Source: Brumimicrobium oceani (lineage in GTDB: Bacteria > Bacteroidota > Bacteroidia > Flavobacteriales_D > Crocinitomicaceae). From it: a stretch of DNA of 64,000 nt. The first letter of the stretch is position 1. The number at the start of each line of letters is the position of its first letter. The stretch spans positions 310,001-374,000 of the forward strand of contig NZ_QFRJ01000001.1 of NCBI RefSeq assembly GCF_003143775.1. Direction: 5' to 3'. Below the pieces are notes generated by a model. It was not told the DNA's origin. It did not search any database and saw only the letters and a program-made list of their open reading frames with translations. Position numbers and translations under genes: made by a program. Positions 44,464-54,232 of this stretch are shown here, piece by piece.

Positions 44464-45336
44464 TTAATTCGCCAGTACTTCTTTGATGTAATCGTAATAA
44501 TTTCCTTTCATTTCACCAATTTCCGTCAATATTGTTTCAGATTTTATCCATCCCATTCTAAATGCGATTTCCTCCAAGCAAGCGATCTTTAATCCTGTTC
44601 TTTTTTCAATCACCTTTACAAACTCTGTTGCTTCAGTTAGTGCTTCATGTGTTCCTGTATCTAGCCAAGCAAAACCTCTGCTTAATATTTGTAGTTTTAG
44701 CTGCTCTTTTTCTAAATAGTTTTGATTGACAGAAGTGATTTCTAATTCGCCACGGTTGGATGGCTTGGTTTGCTTAGCCACTTCTATAACTGAGTTAGGG
44801 TAGAAGTAGAGCCCTACCACCGCATAATTTGATTTTGGATTTTCTGGTTTTTCCTCGATGCTTACAACATTTCGCTTAGCGTCAAATTCTGCAACACCAT
44901 ACCTTTCCGGATCATTCACATAATTCCCGAATATGACCGCTTTATTCTCCGATGCAACAGTGTCAACAGCATCTTTTAAAATGTTTTGTAACCCTACACC
45001 ATGAAATATATTGTCTCCTAAAATCAAACAGACATCATCATTCCCTATAAATTCTTCTCCAATAATAAAGGCTTGTGCAAGTCCATCTGGAGTGGGTTGT
45101 TCTTTGTAAGACAATTCTATTCCAAAACGACTTCCATCTCCAAGGAGTTTCTCAAAATTGGGTAAATCGTGTGGTGTTGAAATGATAAGAATTTCTTTGA
45201 TTCCAGCGAGCATGAGCACCGACAAAGGATAATAAATCATTGGTTTGTCGTATATCGGCAACAATTGTTTGCTGACAGCATGTGTTAGTGGGTGAAGTCT
45301 CGTTCCAGATCCTCCTGCTAAAATAATTCCTTTCAT
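44464..45336 (-). CDS. rmlA: Glucose-1-phosphate thymidylyltransferase RmlA
   Basis: Makes dTDP-glucose from glucose-1-phosphate and dTTP. Nucleotide-binding start [39 protein letters not shown], the metal site in [10 protein letters not shown], and [20 protein letters not shown] are all diagnostic. At 290 residues it is full length. RmlB, RmlC and RmlD are not in the window, so the later steps must be encoded elsewhere. Confidence 0.95.
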   Translation of the reverse strand: MKGIILAGGSGTRLHPLTHAVSKQLLPIYDKPMIYYPLSVLMLAGIKEILIISTPHDLPNFEKLLGDGSRFGIELSYKEQPTPDGLAQAFIIGEEFIGNDDVCLILGDNIFHGVGLQNILKDAVDTVASENKAVIFGNYVNDPERYGVAEFDAKRNVVSIEEKPENPKSNYAVVGLYFYPNSVIEVAKQTKPSNRGELEITSVNQNYLEKEQLKLQILSRGFAWLDTGTHEALTEATEFVKVIEKRTGLKIACLEEIAFRMGWIKSETILTEIGEMKGNYYDYIKEVLAN

Positions 45337-45671
45337 AGGTATATAGTTTGTTTGGTTTTACTAGGTAAAATACCCAGAGATTCGATCAATTTATAAATAT
45401 CTTTAGTTCTTTTCTTTAGAAACCGATTAGATGCGAATATACACAAAATAGGCGCATATGCAATGAAACATCTAAACCTTAATTCCGAATGCTGATTACC
45501 TAAGGAAAGGTCGAAATGTGTGTCAGATAAGCGAAGCACAGTGTTTAGCAGATGAGACCATGGCATCGGTTATGATGAGTATGAGAAAACGTGAATTCCC
45601 TTAGGTTGTGAGAGTATGAGCGGAGAATAGGAATTTGCATTTGAATTTAAAGTAAAACACAAAGCGAGCAG
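45337..45671. other. Intergenic stretch between rmlA and the WecA-like gene
   Basis: 335 bases without a convincing gene. A 77-codon minus-strand frame here has a composition unlike a protein and no recognisable start context. Confidence 0.45.
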
Positions 45672-46835
45672 TTAGGCCCCTGACCTCCGTCTTTCTGCTG
45701 CTTTTTGCTTTTTCATATTCCGTACTTTAACTTTTAAGAACCAACTGGATTTGTTGATTATGAAAAAGAATAAAGATAACAAAATTAAAAGACATATAAA
45801 TAGTGTGAGCAGCAACCAATTGCTTGTGGTTACAGCAAGAAATGAAATTAAGATAATGACCAAAAAGTTGGAAACACCTAAAACAAAACTGGCTCTTCTA
45901 TGAGATATTTTAAATTTATCTATGATAATGTGATGAATGTGAGACCGGTCTGGTTTGAACGGGTTTTTCTTTTTTACAATACGAACAAGGAAAACACGAA
46001 CGGTATCAAAGAAAGGGATAATTAAAATAGCCCCTGTAACGATCGGTAAATTTTCGCCTCTAATTGGCAGTCTTGCGATGTCTTTAGGATCAAGAGCTAG
46101 GAATGAAATCGCCATGACTCCCAGCATAAATCCAAGGATCATGGAGCCTGTATCCCCCATAAATATCTTTTGAGTAGACGAAAGGTTGAATCTGAGATAA
46201 GCCATTAAAGTACCTATCATTACAACGCTTACAGAAAATAAGAAAATATGGTTAATCACATAAAAAGCCATTCCGAAAGCAGCGAACATGATAATAGATA
46301 CGGATGCTGCCAAACCATCAATTCCATCAATTAAGTTTAGAGCGTTGATCACTGCAACCAAAATAAATACCGCAATTGCACCAGCCAATATTGGGTTCAA
46401 ATCTTCAATCCCCATAAAACCATACAGCGTGTTAATTGATTTACCGTAGTGGTAAACAAAAAGGACAGCGGCAAGCGTTTGCGCCATGAGTTTGGAAAGG
46501 GGAGCAATGACTAAAATATCATCTTTTAAACCCACAATAAAAAGAATGGTTAAACCAGGAAGGAGGGAGATAATTATATTGCTTGGGTCATAAACGTCCT
46601 TTACTACATCAACCCCAAAATATTCGGTGGATGCAATAAAATAAAAGGAAAGCATGAGCACAACAAAAAATGCAATTCCACCTAAGTTTGGAGTTGGTAC
46701 TTCATGCGAGGAGCGATTATCTGGTTCCGCTGCCAAGTTTTTACTCAACATTAACGTACGAATTTTGGGCGTAAGGTAGTTACAAACGATAAAGGAAAAT
46801 ATAAAAAGAAGTGCTGTATAAATAAAAAAGTTCAT
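45672..46835 (-). CDS. WecA/MraY-family undecaprenyl-phosphate GlcNAc-1-phosphate transferase
   Basis: Polytopic enzyme (about 10-11 helices) that starts glycan synthesis by moving HexNAc-1-phosphate onto a polyprenyl phosphate. Signature loops are PTPNLGGIAFFVVLM, NALNLIDGIDGLAA with the catalytic aspartates, IFMGDTGSMILGFMLG and KPDRSHIHHIIIDK. The C-terminus is basic (RRRSGA). This is a second initiating transferase besides the PglC-like one, so two different glycans or branches may be started. Confidence 0.92.
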   Translation of the reverse strand: MNFFIYTALLFIFSFIVCNYLTPKIRTLMLSKNLAAEPDNRSSHEVPTPNLGGIAFFVVLMLSFYFIASTEYFGVDVVKDVYDPSNIIISLLPGLTILFIVGLKDDILVIAPLSKLMAQTLAAVLFVYHYGKSINTLYGFMGIEDLNPILAGAIAVFILVAVINALNLIDGIDGLAASVSIIMFAAFGMAFYVINHIFLFSVSVVMIGTLMAYLRFNLSSTQKIFMGDTGSMILGFMLGVMAISFLALDPKDIARLPIRGENLPIVTGAILIIPFFDTVRVFLVRIVKKKNPFKPDRSHIHHIIIDKFKISHRRASFVLGVSNFLVIILISFLAVTTSNWLLLTLFICLLILLSLFFFIINKSSWFLKVKVRNMKKQKAAERRRSGA

Positions 46836-47031
46836 TTTAGTCTCTTTAAAAACTGAATAGTTAGGTCATTACTTGGTTAGTTTCTATAGTATGTAATACT
46901 AAATCATCCTTCATCAGTACATTTACAATTTAAGTTCTTACAAAAGTACTATAAACTAATTTAATAATGTATTTAAATCTATGCTTTTATGATAATATTC
47001 AGTAACAAAACTTGTTTTGAACAATTCTAAT

Positions 47032-47709
47032 TTAGGAATCTAGTAAATCTGGTCTGCGTTCTTTTGTTCTTCTGTAGGCTTCTTGCTCTCTGTATTCTTC
47101 AATTTTCTTGAAATTACCTGATAATAAAACCTCAGGAACTTTATGTCCTTTGTAGTCTGCTGGGCGAGTATAAATAGGAGGAGAAAGCAAATTGTCCTGA
47201 AAACTATCTGTTAATGCCGAGGTTTCGTCGTTTAAAACTCCGGGTAATAATCGAATAATGCTGTCTGCAACAACAGCGGCTGCAAGTTCACCTCCTGAAA
47301 GTACATAGGAACCAATTGATATTTCCTTTGTGATAAATAATTCACGAATTCGTTCATCCACTCCCTTATAGTGGCCACACAGTAAAATAATATTTTTAAC
47401 CCTGCTCAATTGGTTGGCTGCTGATTGCTCAAAAAGCTCACCATCAGGTGTCATGTAAATTATTTCATCGTATTCTCGCTGCGATTGTAGTTCTTCTATG
47501 CACGCCGCAATGGGCTGAATGGACATTACCATTCCTGCACCACCGCCATATTGATAATCATCTACGTTTCTGTGTTTATCTGTAGAGTAATCACGAATAT
47601 TATGGATATGAACCTCGGCTAAGCCTTTGTCTTTAGCGCGTTGAAGAATGGAATGACTAAAAGGGCCTTCTAATAATTCGGGAACAACAGTTAAAATATC
47701 AATTCTCAT
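47032..47709 (-). CDS. trmD: tRNA (guanine-N1)-methyltransferase TrmD
   Basis: Methylates G37 of tRNAs to prevent frameshifting. SPOUT-class trefoil-knot motifs are seen in [13 protein letters not shown] and [19 protein letters not shown]; the start [13 protein letters not shown] and [13 protein letters not shown] are typical. The C-terminal helical domain ends with RRPDLLDS. At 225 residues it is complete. It stands alone rather than in the usual rpsP-rimM-trmD-rplS operon. Confidence 0.95.
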   Translation of the reverse strand: MRIDILTVVPELLEGPFSHSILQRAKDKGLAEVHIHNIRDYSTDKHRNVDDYQYGGGAGMVMSIQPIAACIEELQSQREYDEIIYMTPDGELFEQSAANQLSRVKNIILLCGHYKGVDERIRELFITKEISIGSYVLSGGELAAAVVADSIIRLLPGVLNDETSALTDSFQDNLLSPPIYTRPADYKGHKVPEVLLSGNFKKIEEYREQEAYRRTKERRPDLLDS

Positions 47710-47721
47710 GGTGCGAAATTA
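47710..47721 (-). promoter_or_regulatory. Promoter -7 box of trmD, probably leaderless
   Basis: Minus-strand TAATTTCG, one mismatch from TAnnTTTG, is followed by CACC and the ATG: the same four-base spacing and nearly the same bases as at the DEAD-box helicase gene. Confidence 0.5.
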
Positions 47722-47910
47722 CGAATTTTAACCAATTACGAATTATCAATTGTGTACAATTAATTCCTTATAGCATTTGCCCTAGATGAAGTTAATTAAG
47801 AATTTCTAAGGTTAACATGTACCTAAAAACTTACAAGAGGTAAATTGACTTTAAGGGAGGATTATTAAATAGTTTGGATAAATAAACTTGGTCTCCTTAT
47901 CAATTCTTAA

Positions 47911-48204
47911 AATGCCTATCCGATACTCTACCAGTAAATATATCTAACCCAACAATAATGTGATTCAGCGGTGAACTGACAGGATCCTTCGCAAATTTCT
48001 ATTTCCAACCGGTTGAAAAAAGAAATTGGCTTCGGGATGACGTGAAGCTAGGTTCCCCTCTCACTTGCTTACCAGCGCCCACAACTGTCATCCTGACCAG
48101 AGATGAAAATCTTAATTTTCCTCTCTGGAAGGATCTGGCCTAGTTAAAGAGAGTGCTTTTTATTGTAGCATATTAAATAGCTGGTAAAGTTCCCGATAAG
48201 CATT
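47911..48204 (+). mobile_element. MITE-like element, copy 2 (294 bp, longest)
   Basis: Terminal inverted repeats: AATGCCTATCCGATACTCTA at the left and, on the other strand from the right, AATGCTTATCGGGAACTTTA. The flanks ATTCTTAA (47903-47910) and ATTCGTAA (48205-48212) agree in seven of eight bases, consistent with an ageing target duplication. It contains two internal ATCCTGA or GGATC-type motifs and has no ORF for a transposase, so it would depend on an enzyme encoded elsewhere. Confidence 0.8.
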
Positions 48205-48285
48205 ATTCGTAATTATTTATTGTGTATTAACATTTGGCTTTTTATAACAAGTTAACCTTTTAAAAAATGAAGAGGATTTCTGCTA

Positions 48286-48297
48286 TATATTTGCCAT
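48286..48297 (+). promoter_or_regulatory. Promoter -7 box of the SirB1-like gene, probably leaderless
   Basis: TATATTTG (48286-48293) is followed by CCAT and then GTG. The alternative ATG two bases after the box runs straight into TGA, so the GTG is the start supported by the recurrent spacing. Confidence 0.5.
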
Positions 48298-49188
48298 GTG
48301 ATAACAAAAACCTCTATACATGCCTTGATAAAATTGATGGACGACCCCGATCCAATGGTTGTTCAGCATGCGCGGGAAAAGCTCGTGGAGTATGGAGAGA
48401 ATATTATACCTGATTTAGAGGTATTGGAGGAAGATTGCTTTATTGATCCCAATCAGTTAGATAATATCACTCGTGTTTTAGAACTGCTCCGGTTTCAACG
48501 TGTGAAACATGCTTTATCCACTTGGCTCAAATCTGACGAAAAAAATTTAATGCAGGCAGTTTACGTGATTTGTAGCTATCAATTTCCTGATTTAACCATA
48601 CAAGACTTTACTGCTCAATTTCAAAGTTTAAGACATCAGTGCTGGATGGAGATTAATTCTCGTCAAACAAGTTTTGAAAAGGTTGAAGCCTTAAATAAAA
48701 TATTCTTCGATGAATTTGATTTTGTTCGCGTGAATGAGCTGCCACATTCTCCTTTTGAGATTTTTGTAAATTCTGTCATGGAAACTAAAGAGGGAACAGA
48801 TATTTCATTGGGTTTAATTTATAGTTTGGTAGCACAATCCCTAGACATTCCGATTTATGGAGTAACTACGATGAATAATCGTGCACCATTTGTTTTGGCC
48901 TATATGGACAAAGATAATTTGCTTCCAATTTTAGATTGGGGAATTGACAATAATGGAGTCCTTTTTTATATTGGGGTAGGCACAAAAGGTCTAATTGTTG
49001 ACCCAAAACAGTTAAGAGAGATATACCTTTCAGAGGGTTTGCCACAAAGCAGAGCACAATTCGAACCTTCACCAAATACTTTGATCATTAAGAAATATCT
49101 AAAAGATATTAAAAGGAGCTACTCTAATCAAGCGCAGTTCAGGTATAAATTGAAAGATATTGAGGAGCTGTTGGAACTTTTTAGGTGA
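48298..49188 (+). CDS. SirB1/YchA-like transglutaminase-fold protein
   Basis: 296 residues. An N-terminal helical, HEAT-like part (ALIKLMDDPDPMVVQHAREK) is followed by a SirB1-type transglutaminase-like domain: FFDEFDFVRVNELPHSPFE, EGTDISLGLIYSLVAQSLDI and PIYGVTTMNNRAPFVLAY. The catalytic cysteine of true transglutaminases appears replaced (serine in DISLGLIYS), as in most SirB1 proteins, so enzyme activity is doubtful. The start is a GTG fixed by the promoter spacing. Confidence 0.78.
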   Translation: MITKTSIHALIKLMDDPDPMVVQHAREKLVEYGENIIPDLEVLEEDCFIDPNQLDNITRVLELLRFQRVKHALSTWLKSDEKNLMQAVYVICSYQFPDLTIQDFTAQFQSLRHQCWMEINSRQTSFEKVEALNKIFFDEFDFVRVNELPHSPFEIFVNSVMETKEGTDISLGLIYSLVAQSLDIPIYGVTTMNNRAPFVLAYMDKDNLLPILDWGIDNNGVLFYIGVGTKGLIVDPKQLREIYLSEGLPQSRAQFEPSPNTLIIKKYLKDIKRSYSNQAQFRYKLKDIEELLELFR

Positions 49189-49278
49189 TGATTAACAGAT
49201 AGTTCAGTACAATAATTTCCATCCTTTTTTATCATGAATAACTCTTACAAAAATTCTCTATTCTAAAATACGATTCTC

Positions 49279-50574
49279 TTAAACCGCTCGTTTCTTCTGT
49301 TTATTCACAATACTCTTCAAAATTGCAGCCAAAATTAAACCGTACAGCACATATGTGATAAATAAAATATAACCAGGTTGTAGAGAAGTATTGTTGGTAG
49401 CAATGCTGTTCATGCTGTCAGATTCAACATTCAGATATTCCATTTGATCTTCCAAAATTCCATTAAATCCAACATAAGCCATAAAGATAGCAACAACCAT
49501 TACATCTGCCATCGACCATTTTCCAGATTTAAAAGCCAGCCAATAAATTACTTTGTTTGTCTGCCAGGTTCGTTTACCAAACAGATAAACTTGTGTAGAC
49601 AATAATTTTGCAATGGGAAGAATTACACTAAAAGCCAAGACTAAAGCGCCAACAAGAATTGAATCTATTTTACCGGTTTTTAGCAAAATACTAACCAGTT
49701 GAAGTATGCTTTTACTTTGATAGAAAATTACTTGATCTTTAAAAATGACATGTTCTCCTAAAAGCACGAAATCTAATGAGTTTATTCTTGCATCAATCTC
49801 AATCATAGCGCTGGTTAAACCCACACTTAAAACAATTAAGGCCAGCAGTACAGAGACGAAAAATAGTGATTTTTGAAGTTCAATATATTTAAAAACAAAG
49901 AACCAAAGAAGTAGAAAAAGGGCTACAATTCCTAATATCCAAAATGTTTCTCGGTAATTTTTGATTTCTAATTCTTTGGCTTGAGTAAGAAGAATTGTAT
50001 TGATATCTTCGTCAAGTGAGATGTTGTATTTGCCATGAATATTTTTAATCTCCAGGGAATCTTGCAAGTCGTATGTATCGTCGGCAAATTCAGTGAGTTT
50101 ACTAATCGCCAAGGTTTTCATCCTCTCTTTATTCTTTTCCTTCATCACTTCGTCGATAATTCTTCGACTAAATTGTGGAGCACCCGCTTTTATTTCCTCC
50201 GAATTGACAAAAGTGTTAACAGCCCATTTACGAATGGTTTTCTTAAATCCTTCATCATCCGCTTGGATAGTTCGATCCGCTTGATCTACCAAACTGCGAA
50301 TCATTTCAGTGAGCTGCAAGTGCAGCAAGCTGTCTTGACTTTTAGTTAATTCAAAGTTACCAATTTGATTTTCAATAATATTTATCAACGTTCCTTTCCA
50401 AGCGGTAACAGACAACATTCCCTTATTGATGTAGTTGAGTGTACTAAAGTCATCCTTTATTTCAGATCGTTTTATGGAGTCATGATACACGCCATAAGCG
50501 AAATACATTGCTAAAGCGAGTAAAGGAGTAGTGACCAAAAAAAGTAATAATTTACGCGTTTTAGATTGAGACAT
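49279..50574 (-). CDS. Membrane protein with C-terminal PqiA-like domain
   Basis: 431 residues. An N-terminal membrane helix (LLLFLVTTPLLALAMYFAYG) leads to a large soluble region of about 170 residues, then four or five helices. The last part has the paraquat-inducible protein A pattern: LPIAKLLSTQVYLFG and KSGKWSMADVMVVAIFMAYVGF. PqiA-type domains occur in envelope lipid-transport systems, but no MCE-domain partner is present here. The function remains open. Confidence 0.75.
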   Translation of the reverse strand: MSQSKTRKLLLFLVTTPLLALAMYFAYGVYHDSIKRSEIKDDFSTLNYINKGMLSVTAWKGTLINIIENQIGNFELTKSQDSLLHLQLTEMIRSLVDQADRTIQADDEGFKKTIRKWAVNTFVNSEEIKAGAPQFSRRIIDEVMKEKNKERMKTLAISKLTEFADDTYDLQDSLEIKNIHGKYNISLDEDINTILLTQAKELEIKNYRETFWILGIVALFLLLWFFVFKYIELQKSLFFVSVLLALIVLSVGLTSAMIEIDARINSLDFVLLGEHVIFKDQVIFYQSKSILQLVSILLKTGKIDSILVGALVLAFSVILPIAKLLSTQVYLFGKRTWQTNKVIYWLAFKSGKWSMADVMVVAIFMAYVGFNGILEDQMEYLNVESDSMNSIATNNTSLQPGYILFITYVLYGLILAAILKSIVNKQKKRAV

Positions 50575-50718
50575 TTTATCTGAATATTTACATAAATATA
50601 GTGTTTTAACTAGAAATAGAATTCTTAATTAAAAAAAGTAAATAATTTTCTCGACATCCTAAAATAAAAAATGGCGTCCATACAGAACACCATTTCAGAA
50701 TTATTAAAATTGTTTTGA

Positions 50719-51531
50719 TTAGAAATTAAAGCTCAAACCTAAGGAAAAAGGCTTGTTGTCTGGACCTTTATTGGATTCAAAAAGGCTATTTAAACCATAG
50801 TTTGCAAACATTGTAAAATCACCCACACCAACTCGCACACTGGCGTCGATGATAAAAGGATTTAAATGATAATGTCCTCTTTCAATGTCTTTTCTTTTCT
50901 GGTCTTGTGAGACATATTTTTGTTTTAAACGGGAGCCAATTCTGTAATTTATAATTGCTCCAGCGGATAAAAAGAAACTTTTATCGGGATTTTTTCCAGG
51001 CATAAATGTGAAGTAAAGTGGAACAGAAATGTAGGATGCGTTGAGGTAATTCTTGTCAAATGTTTTTAAACTATCCATTGAATTGAAAATAGTGGTATCG
51101 TTGTATGATAGTGTTGAATTTGTGGATTTGAACGCATATCTGTTGAATCTAAAACCCAAGCCTGTGAAAAACCTAAAATGCTCAGTTCCTAATGCGGTGT
51201 TAAACTCAAATAAATTCATATTGATCATGAAGCTTTTGGCATAATCGAGTTCCAAATAAACGTTGGCCGGATCATTGTTAATATCAAAGGCATCAGAGGT
51301 AAAAAATCCATTTACACCGAATTCTAATCCTCTCCAATGATTTACGTCCCATTTCTCTTCTTCTAAATCGTCTTCAAGCACGATTGTTGTGTCGCTTTCG
51401 GAGTCATTGTCAGAGGTAATCGTAATCACTTTTCCCTTAAAGGAAATAGTAGTGGTTTCTTCTTCTTCTTTTTGTCCGAAGGCAAAAGTAGCCAGTGACA
51501 GAGCCAAAATAAAAGTAATTGTATATTTCAT
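50719..51531 (-). CDS. Outer-membrane beta-barrel protein (PorT-like fold)
   Basis: 270 residues starting with a signal peptide (KYTITFILALSLATFAFGQ), then an acidic linker and amphipathic strands ending in SLGLSFNF, the aromatic C-terminus typical of outer-membrane barrels. FFTGLGFRFNRYAF and FFLSAGAIINYRIGSRL are strand-like segments of the OMP_b-brl type. It lies 54 bases after the anti-sigma-like gene, so it is probably an output of that sigma/anti-sigma unit. Confidence 0.75.
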   Translation of the reverse strand: MKYTITFILALSLATFAFGQKEEEETTTISFKGKVITITSDNDSESDTTIVLEDDLEEEKWDVNHWRGLEFGVNGFFTSDAFDINNDPANVYLELDYAKSFMINMNLFEFNTALGTEHFRFFTGLGFRFNRYAFKSTNSTLSYNDTTIFNSMDSLKTFDKNYLNASYISVPLYFTFMPGKNPDKSFFLSAGAIINYRIGSRLKQKYVSQDQKRKDIERGHYHLNPFIIDASVRVGVGDFTMFANYGLNSLFESNKGPDNKPFSLGLSFNF

Positions 51532-51584
51532 AATTTATTGTTTTTTACAGGACGCTTAACTATTTGAAATGTTACAGCTGAAGT

Positions 51585-52661
51585 TTATTTTTTTGTTTTT
51601 CTTTCAATTTTAAAGGCACCCAATTGAAAAATGGTTGTTTTGGTTTCTGGTTTATCTTCTATTGTGATAATTGGTTTCTTATTTTTATTAATCTCAGAGA
51701 AAGTATTGTTTATCATTGCGGTTATATTAGCTTTTCCCTCCTCGTTAATTACTTGTTTGCGACGTAGAAAATCGTTTGTTATTTCGGCGAGAGTCTGAAT
51801 TTTATTAGTAGAACTGATCTGTTTTTCTAAATTGTTGTCTTGTTCAGTTTTTAAACCCGAAGCAAGGGATGTCATTGCTTCAGAGATATCGTTATCTTTG
51901 ATTCCGGCATTTAATTTTAGATTGTCCTTTTTTTCTGTTTTAGTTACTTTTATTTTGGTTTCACGCTGACCTTTGATTGACTTTGTGGGTTTGTCTGCCA
52001 TCTGTAATCGATTTTCTATACTCTTTTTGTTTTTGTTTTGAAAATCAGTGCTTTGTGTTGTTTTTAATCGTTTTTTAATCGTTTTATTTTCGTTTTTAAT
52101 CTTTTTAGATAGTAGTTTGTCTATATCTAATTCTTGTGTTTCACTCATTTCGTATCTAGACTCTACTCCCTCAAAAGGAAAAGTAAGGAACAACGATACT
52201 AGGATGGAGGCGGCTGCAAATAGACCAATCCAACGCTTAATTGGCAAGGACATCGAAGAATTTGGAATACTGTTTAATTGCTCTTTATTCGGATATAAAA
52301 TAGTTTCTTCGGGTAACTTGGCTTTAGTAAACTGGGTGAATTTTTGTTGGAGTGAAGGATGCTCTGCTAAAAATACATCAACTAAACTCTTTTCTTTATT
52401 TGAAAGGTCGCCTTCGCAGTAAGCTACAAAAAAGAACTCATAATTTTTGGTGTTAATTTCATCAAAATCGATGGCAGCTTTATCAAATTGAATGGCTGGT
52501 TCTTTAATTGAAATATCATCGGTTAAAGTTAAAGCTTCTTCTTCATCGAACTGCGGATTATTTTTTAAAAAATTAGAAAGCATTAATTTTTGGTGATCAG
52601 AAAGAGTTCCTTCCCAAAGGTCTAGCAAATACGCTTCATAATTTTCCTTATTGATTTCCAT
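51585..52661 (-). CDS. Anti-sigma-factor-like membrane protein with duplicated N-terminal module
   Basis: 358 residues. Two similar blocks, NYEAYLLDLWEGTLSDHQKL (from residue 7) and NYEFFFVAYCEGDLSNKEKS (from residue 73), look like a duplicated cytosolic sigma-binding module of the kind found in Bacteroidota anti-sigma proteins. One membrane helix follows (IGLFAAASILVSLFLTFPF, about 145-163), then a lysine-rich, probably disordered periplasmic region. It starts at the base where the ECF sigma gene ends, so they are translationally coupled. The regulatory role is inference from position and layout. Confidence 0.7.
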   Translation of the reverse strand: MEINKENYEAYLLDLWEGTLSDHQKLMLSNFLKNNPQFDEEEALTLTDDISIKEPAIQFDKAAIDFDEINTKNYEFFFVAYCEGDLSNKEKSLVDVFLAEHPSLQQKFTQFTKAKLPEETILYPNKEQLNSIPNSSMSLPIKRWIGLFAAASILVSLFLTFPFEGVESRYEMSETQELDIDKLLSKKIKNENKTIKKRLKTTQSTDFQNKNKKSIENRLQMADKPTKSIKGQRETKIKVTKTEKKDNLKLNAGIKDNDISEAMTSLASGLKTEQDNNLEKQISSTNKIQTLAEITNDFLRRKQVINEEGKANITAMINNTFSEINKNKKPIITIEDKPETKTTIFQLGAFKIERKTKK

Positions 52662-53140
52662 TAAATTACTTTTTCTAAACTACCAATGTATTTCTGTAAC
52701 TGTTTTCTTGCCCGATAAATATAGACTTTTACCTGTGATGGACTCAGTTCTAAAATTTCTCCAATCTCATTATAGCTGTAGCCCTCATAATCGCGCAAAA
52801 GAAGGGCTGATTTTTGAATAGGTGCTAAGCTGGATAAAGCCAAATTTAACACTGTTTTCAAATCACAGCTTTCAGGCAGAAAGGAAGCTTCTTTATGATA
52901 TTCTTCCAACGAAACTACTTTGTTCCGCTTTTTGTCATCTAAAAACTGATTAAAGACGGTTCTAAATAAATAAGATTTCACTTTTTCGGCTTGAATGTTA
53001 TCTTTTTTAATCCACACCTTTTCGAAAGCGCTCTGAACTAAATCTTGCGCCAATGATTCACTTTTAGTGAGTTTTACGGCAAAACGATAAAGTCCATCAC
53101 TGAAACAATTGACTGCGCTATGGTATTCTTTTTTATTCAA
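52661..53140 (-). CDS. ECF-type RNA polymerase sigma factor
   Basis: 159 residues. Region 2 includes ESLAQDLVQSAFEKVWIKKD and the promoter-melting segment SYLFRTVFNQFLDDKKR. Region 4 includes LAPIQKSALLLRDYEGYSYN and the helix-turn-helix EIGEILELSPSQVKVYIYRA. First gene of a three-gene unit with the anti-sigma-like and outer-membrane genes. It probably senses an envelope signal relayed through that partner. Confidence 0.93.
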   Translation of the reverse strand: MNKKEYHSAVNCFSDGLYRFAVKLTKSESLAQDLVQSAFEKVWIKKDNIQAEKVKSYLFRTVFNQFLDDKKRNKVVSLEEYHKEASFLPESCDLKTVLNLALSSLAPIQKSALLLRDYEGYSYNEIGEILELSPSQVKVYIYRARKQLQKYIGSLEKVI

Positions 53141-53669
53141 TCTGATAGTAAGACGGCTGAGTCTAAAGAAAGTTACAGGATGAATAGCGAATTTATATTT
53201 CCGTATTCCATTCCACTTAAAGTTAGCACTAATTTCAATTGAAGACCTATGAGCTTAGTTTATTATGATTTATCGAAGATTTGTTCTGAACAACAAAGGA
53301 GGTTCCTCATCCAATTATATATAACATCATTCATTTTGAAAGAAATAAACGACTGAGGAGTTCTCAGGCTTCCGACTGAAACTCTTTTTGATTATCGTTA
53401 AATATTAATTTGGCAACAAGGTTTTAATTTTGAGCTAGTAATTTCCATCATACAGAACTGGTATAATAGCGAGCAACCATTAGGCATTAGTAGTGCATCC
53501 CTTTGCTTCTAGGAATAGACCGATAAGATTTTGAAAGGCACATGGATAGCTGGAATTCGTCAAATGATCATCAAACTGAAGATTATTCAATATATATTAG
53601 AAGTACTACAAGTTTTGTAGAATCATTTTTTCATTATAAATTAGGAGAATAATCTAAAAACAAATCTTT
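53141..53669. other. Intergenic stretch between the ECF sigma gene and the lipoprotein gene
   Basis: About 530 AT-rich bases holding divergent promoters. I see no gene, tRNA or strong hairpin. GGAGA at 53644-53648 is too far from the 53670 ATG to be a normal ribosome-binding site. Confidence 0.4.
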
Positions 53670-54104
53670 ATGAAAGGCGCTAACATCTTTTTAATTGGCA
53701 TCTCCACAATTTTAACTTTTTCTTTGTTTACTTCTTGTAAAAAGAATGATCGATTTGATAATTACGAACAGTTAACAAACAAGGAATGGAATATTACCGA
53801 AGTTCAGAATGAGCAAGGAAATTCTATAATTTCAGAATGCGAAAAGGACGATATTATTCTTTTCGGTGAAGACGCTTTCACCTTAAATGAAGGAAACAAT
53901 GTTTGCGATGAGGGATTAATTTTTAAATCGGGGAAATGGGAATTTAAAGATGATGGAAATGGATTGAAAATCAAGAAAGTAATGAAGTCAAACAGCGGGA
54001 TGGTCAATGCAAGGTTAGTTGAGCGTTTTGAAATTCTTAAACTAAGCGATGTAGAATTGGTTTTAAAAAGCGAAGAGGAGGACAAGATTTTTTATTATGA
54101 GTAG
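53670..54104 (+). CDS. Small lipoprotein, lipocalin-like
   Basis: 144 residues. The signal peptide ends in a lipobox, LFTSCKKND, giving a lipidated cysteine near residue 23. The mature part (LTNKEWNITEVQNEQGN, then KSGKWEFKDDGNGLKIKK and FEILKLSDVELVLKSE) has the strand pattern of Bacteroidota lipocalin-like lipoproteins. Function unknown; it would sit on the outer or inner membrane. It stands alone, followed by MITE copy 3. Confidence 0.75.
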   Translation: MKGANIFLIGISTILTFSLFTSCKKNDRFDNYEQLTNKEWNITEVQNEQGNSIISECEKDDIILFGEDAFTLNEGNNVCDEGLIFKSGKWEFKDDGNGLKIKKVMKSNSGMVNARLVERFEILKLSDVELVLKSEEEDKIFYYE

Positions 54105-54232
54105 GAGGGGAACCAATTTAACATTTCTAATTGAAGATAGTGTTAGATTCATTTAGCTATAGTAAAACAGGCGTTGGAATGTCTAAATCTAGTTATTTAG
54201 CGAGAAAAAGTAATAATCAATGATTAAATTTA

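Noticed and set aside
45333-45566. 77-codon minus-strand ORF upstream of rmlA
   Set aside because: It overlaps the rmlA start, has no recognisable domain and no promoter-like start context.
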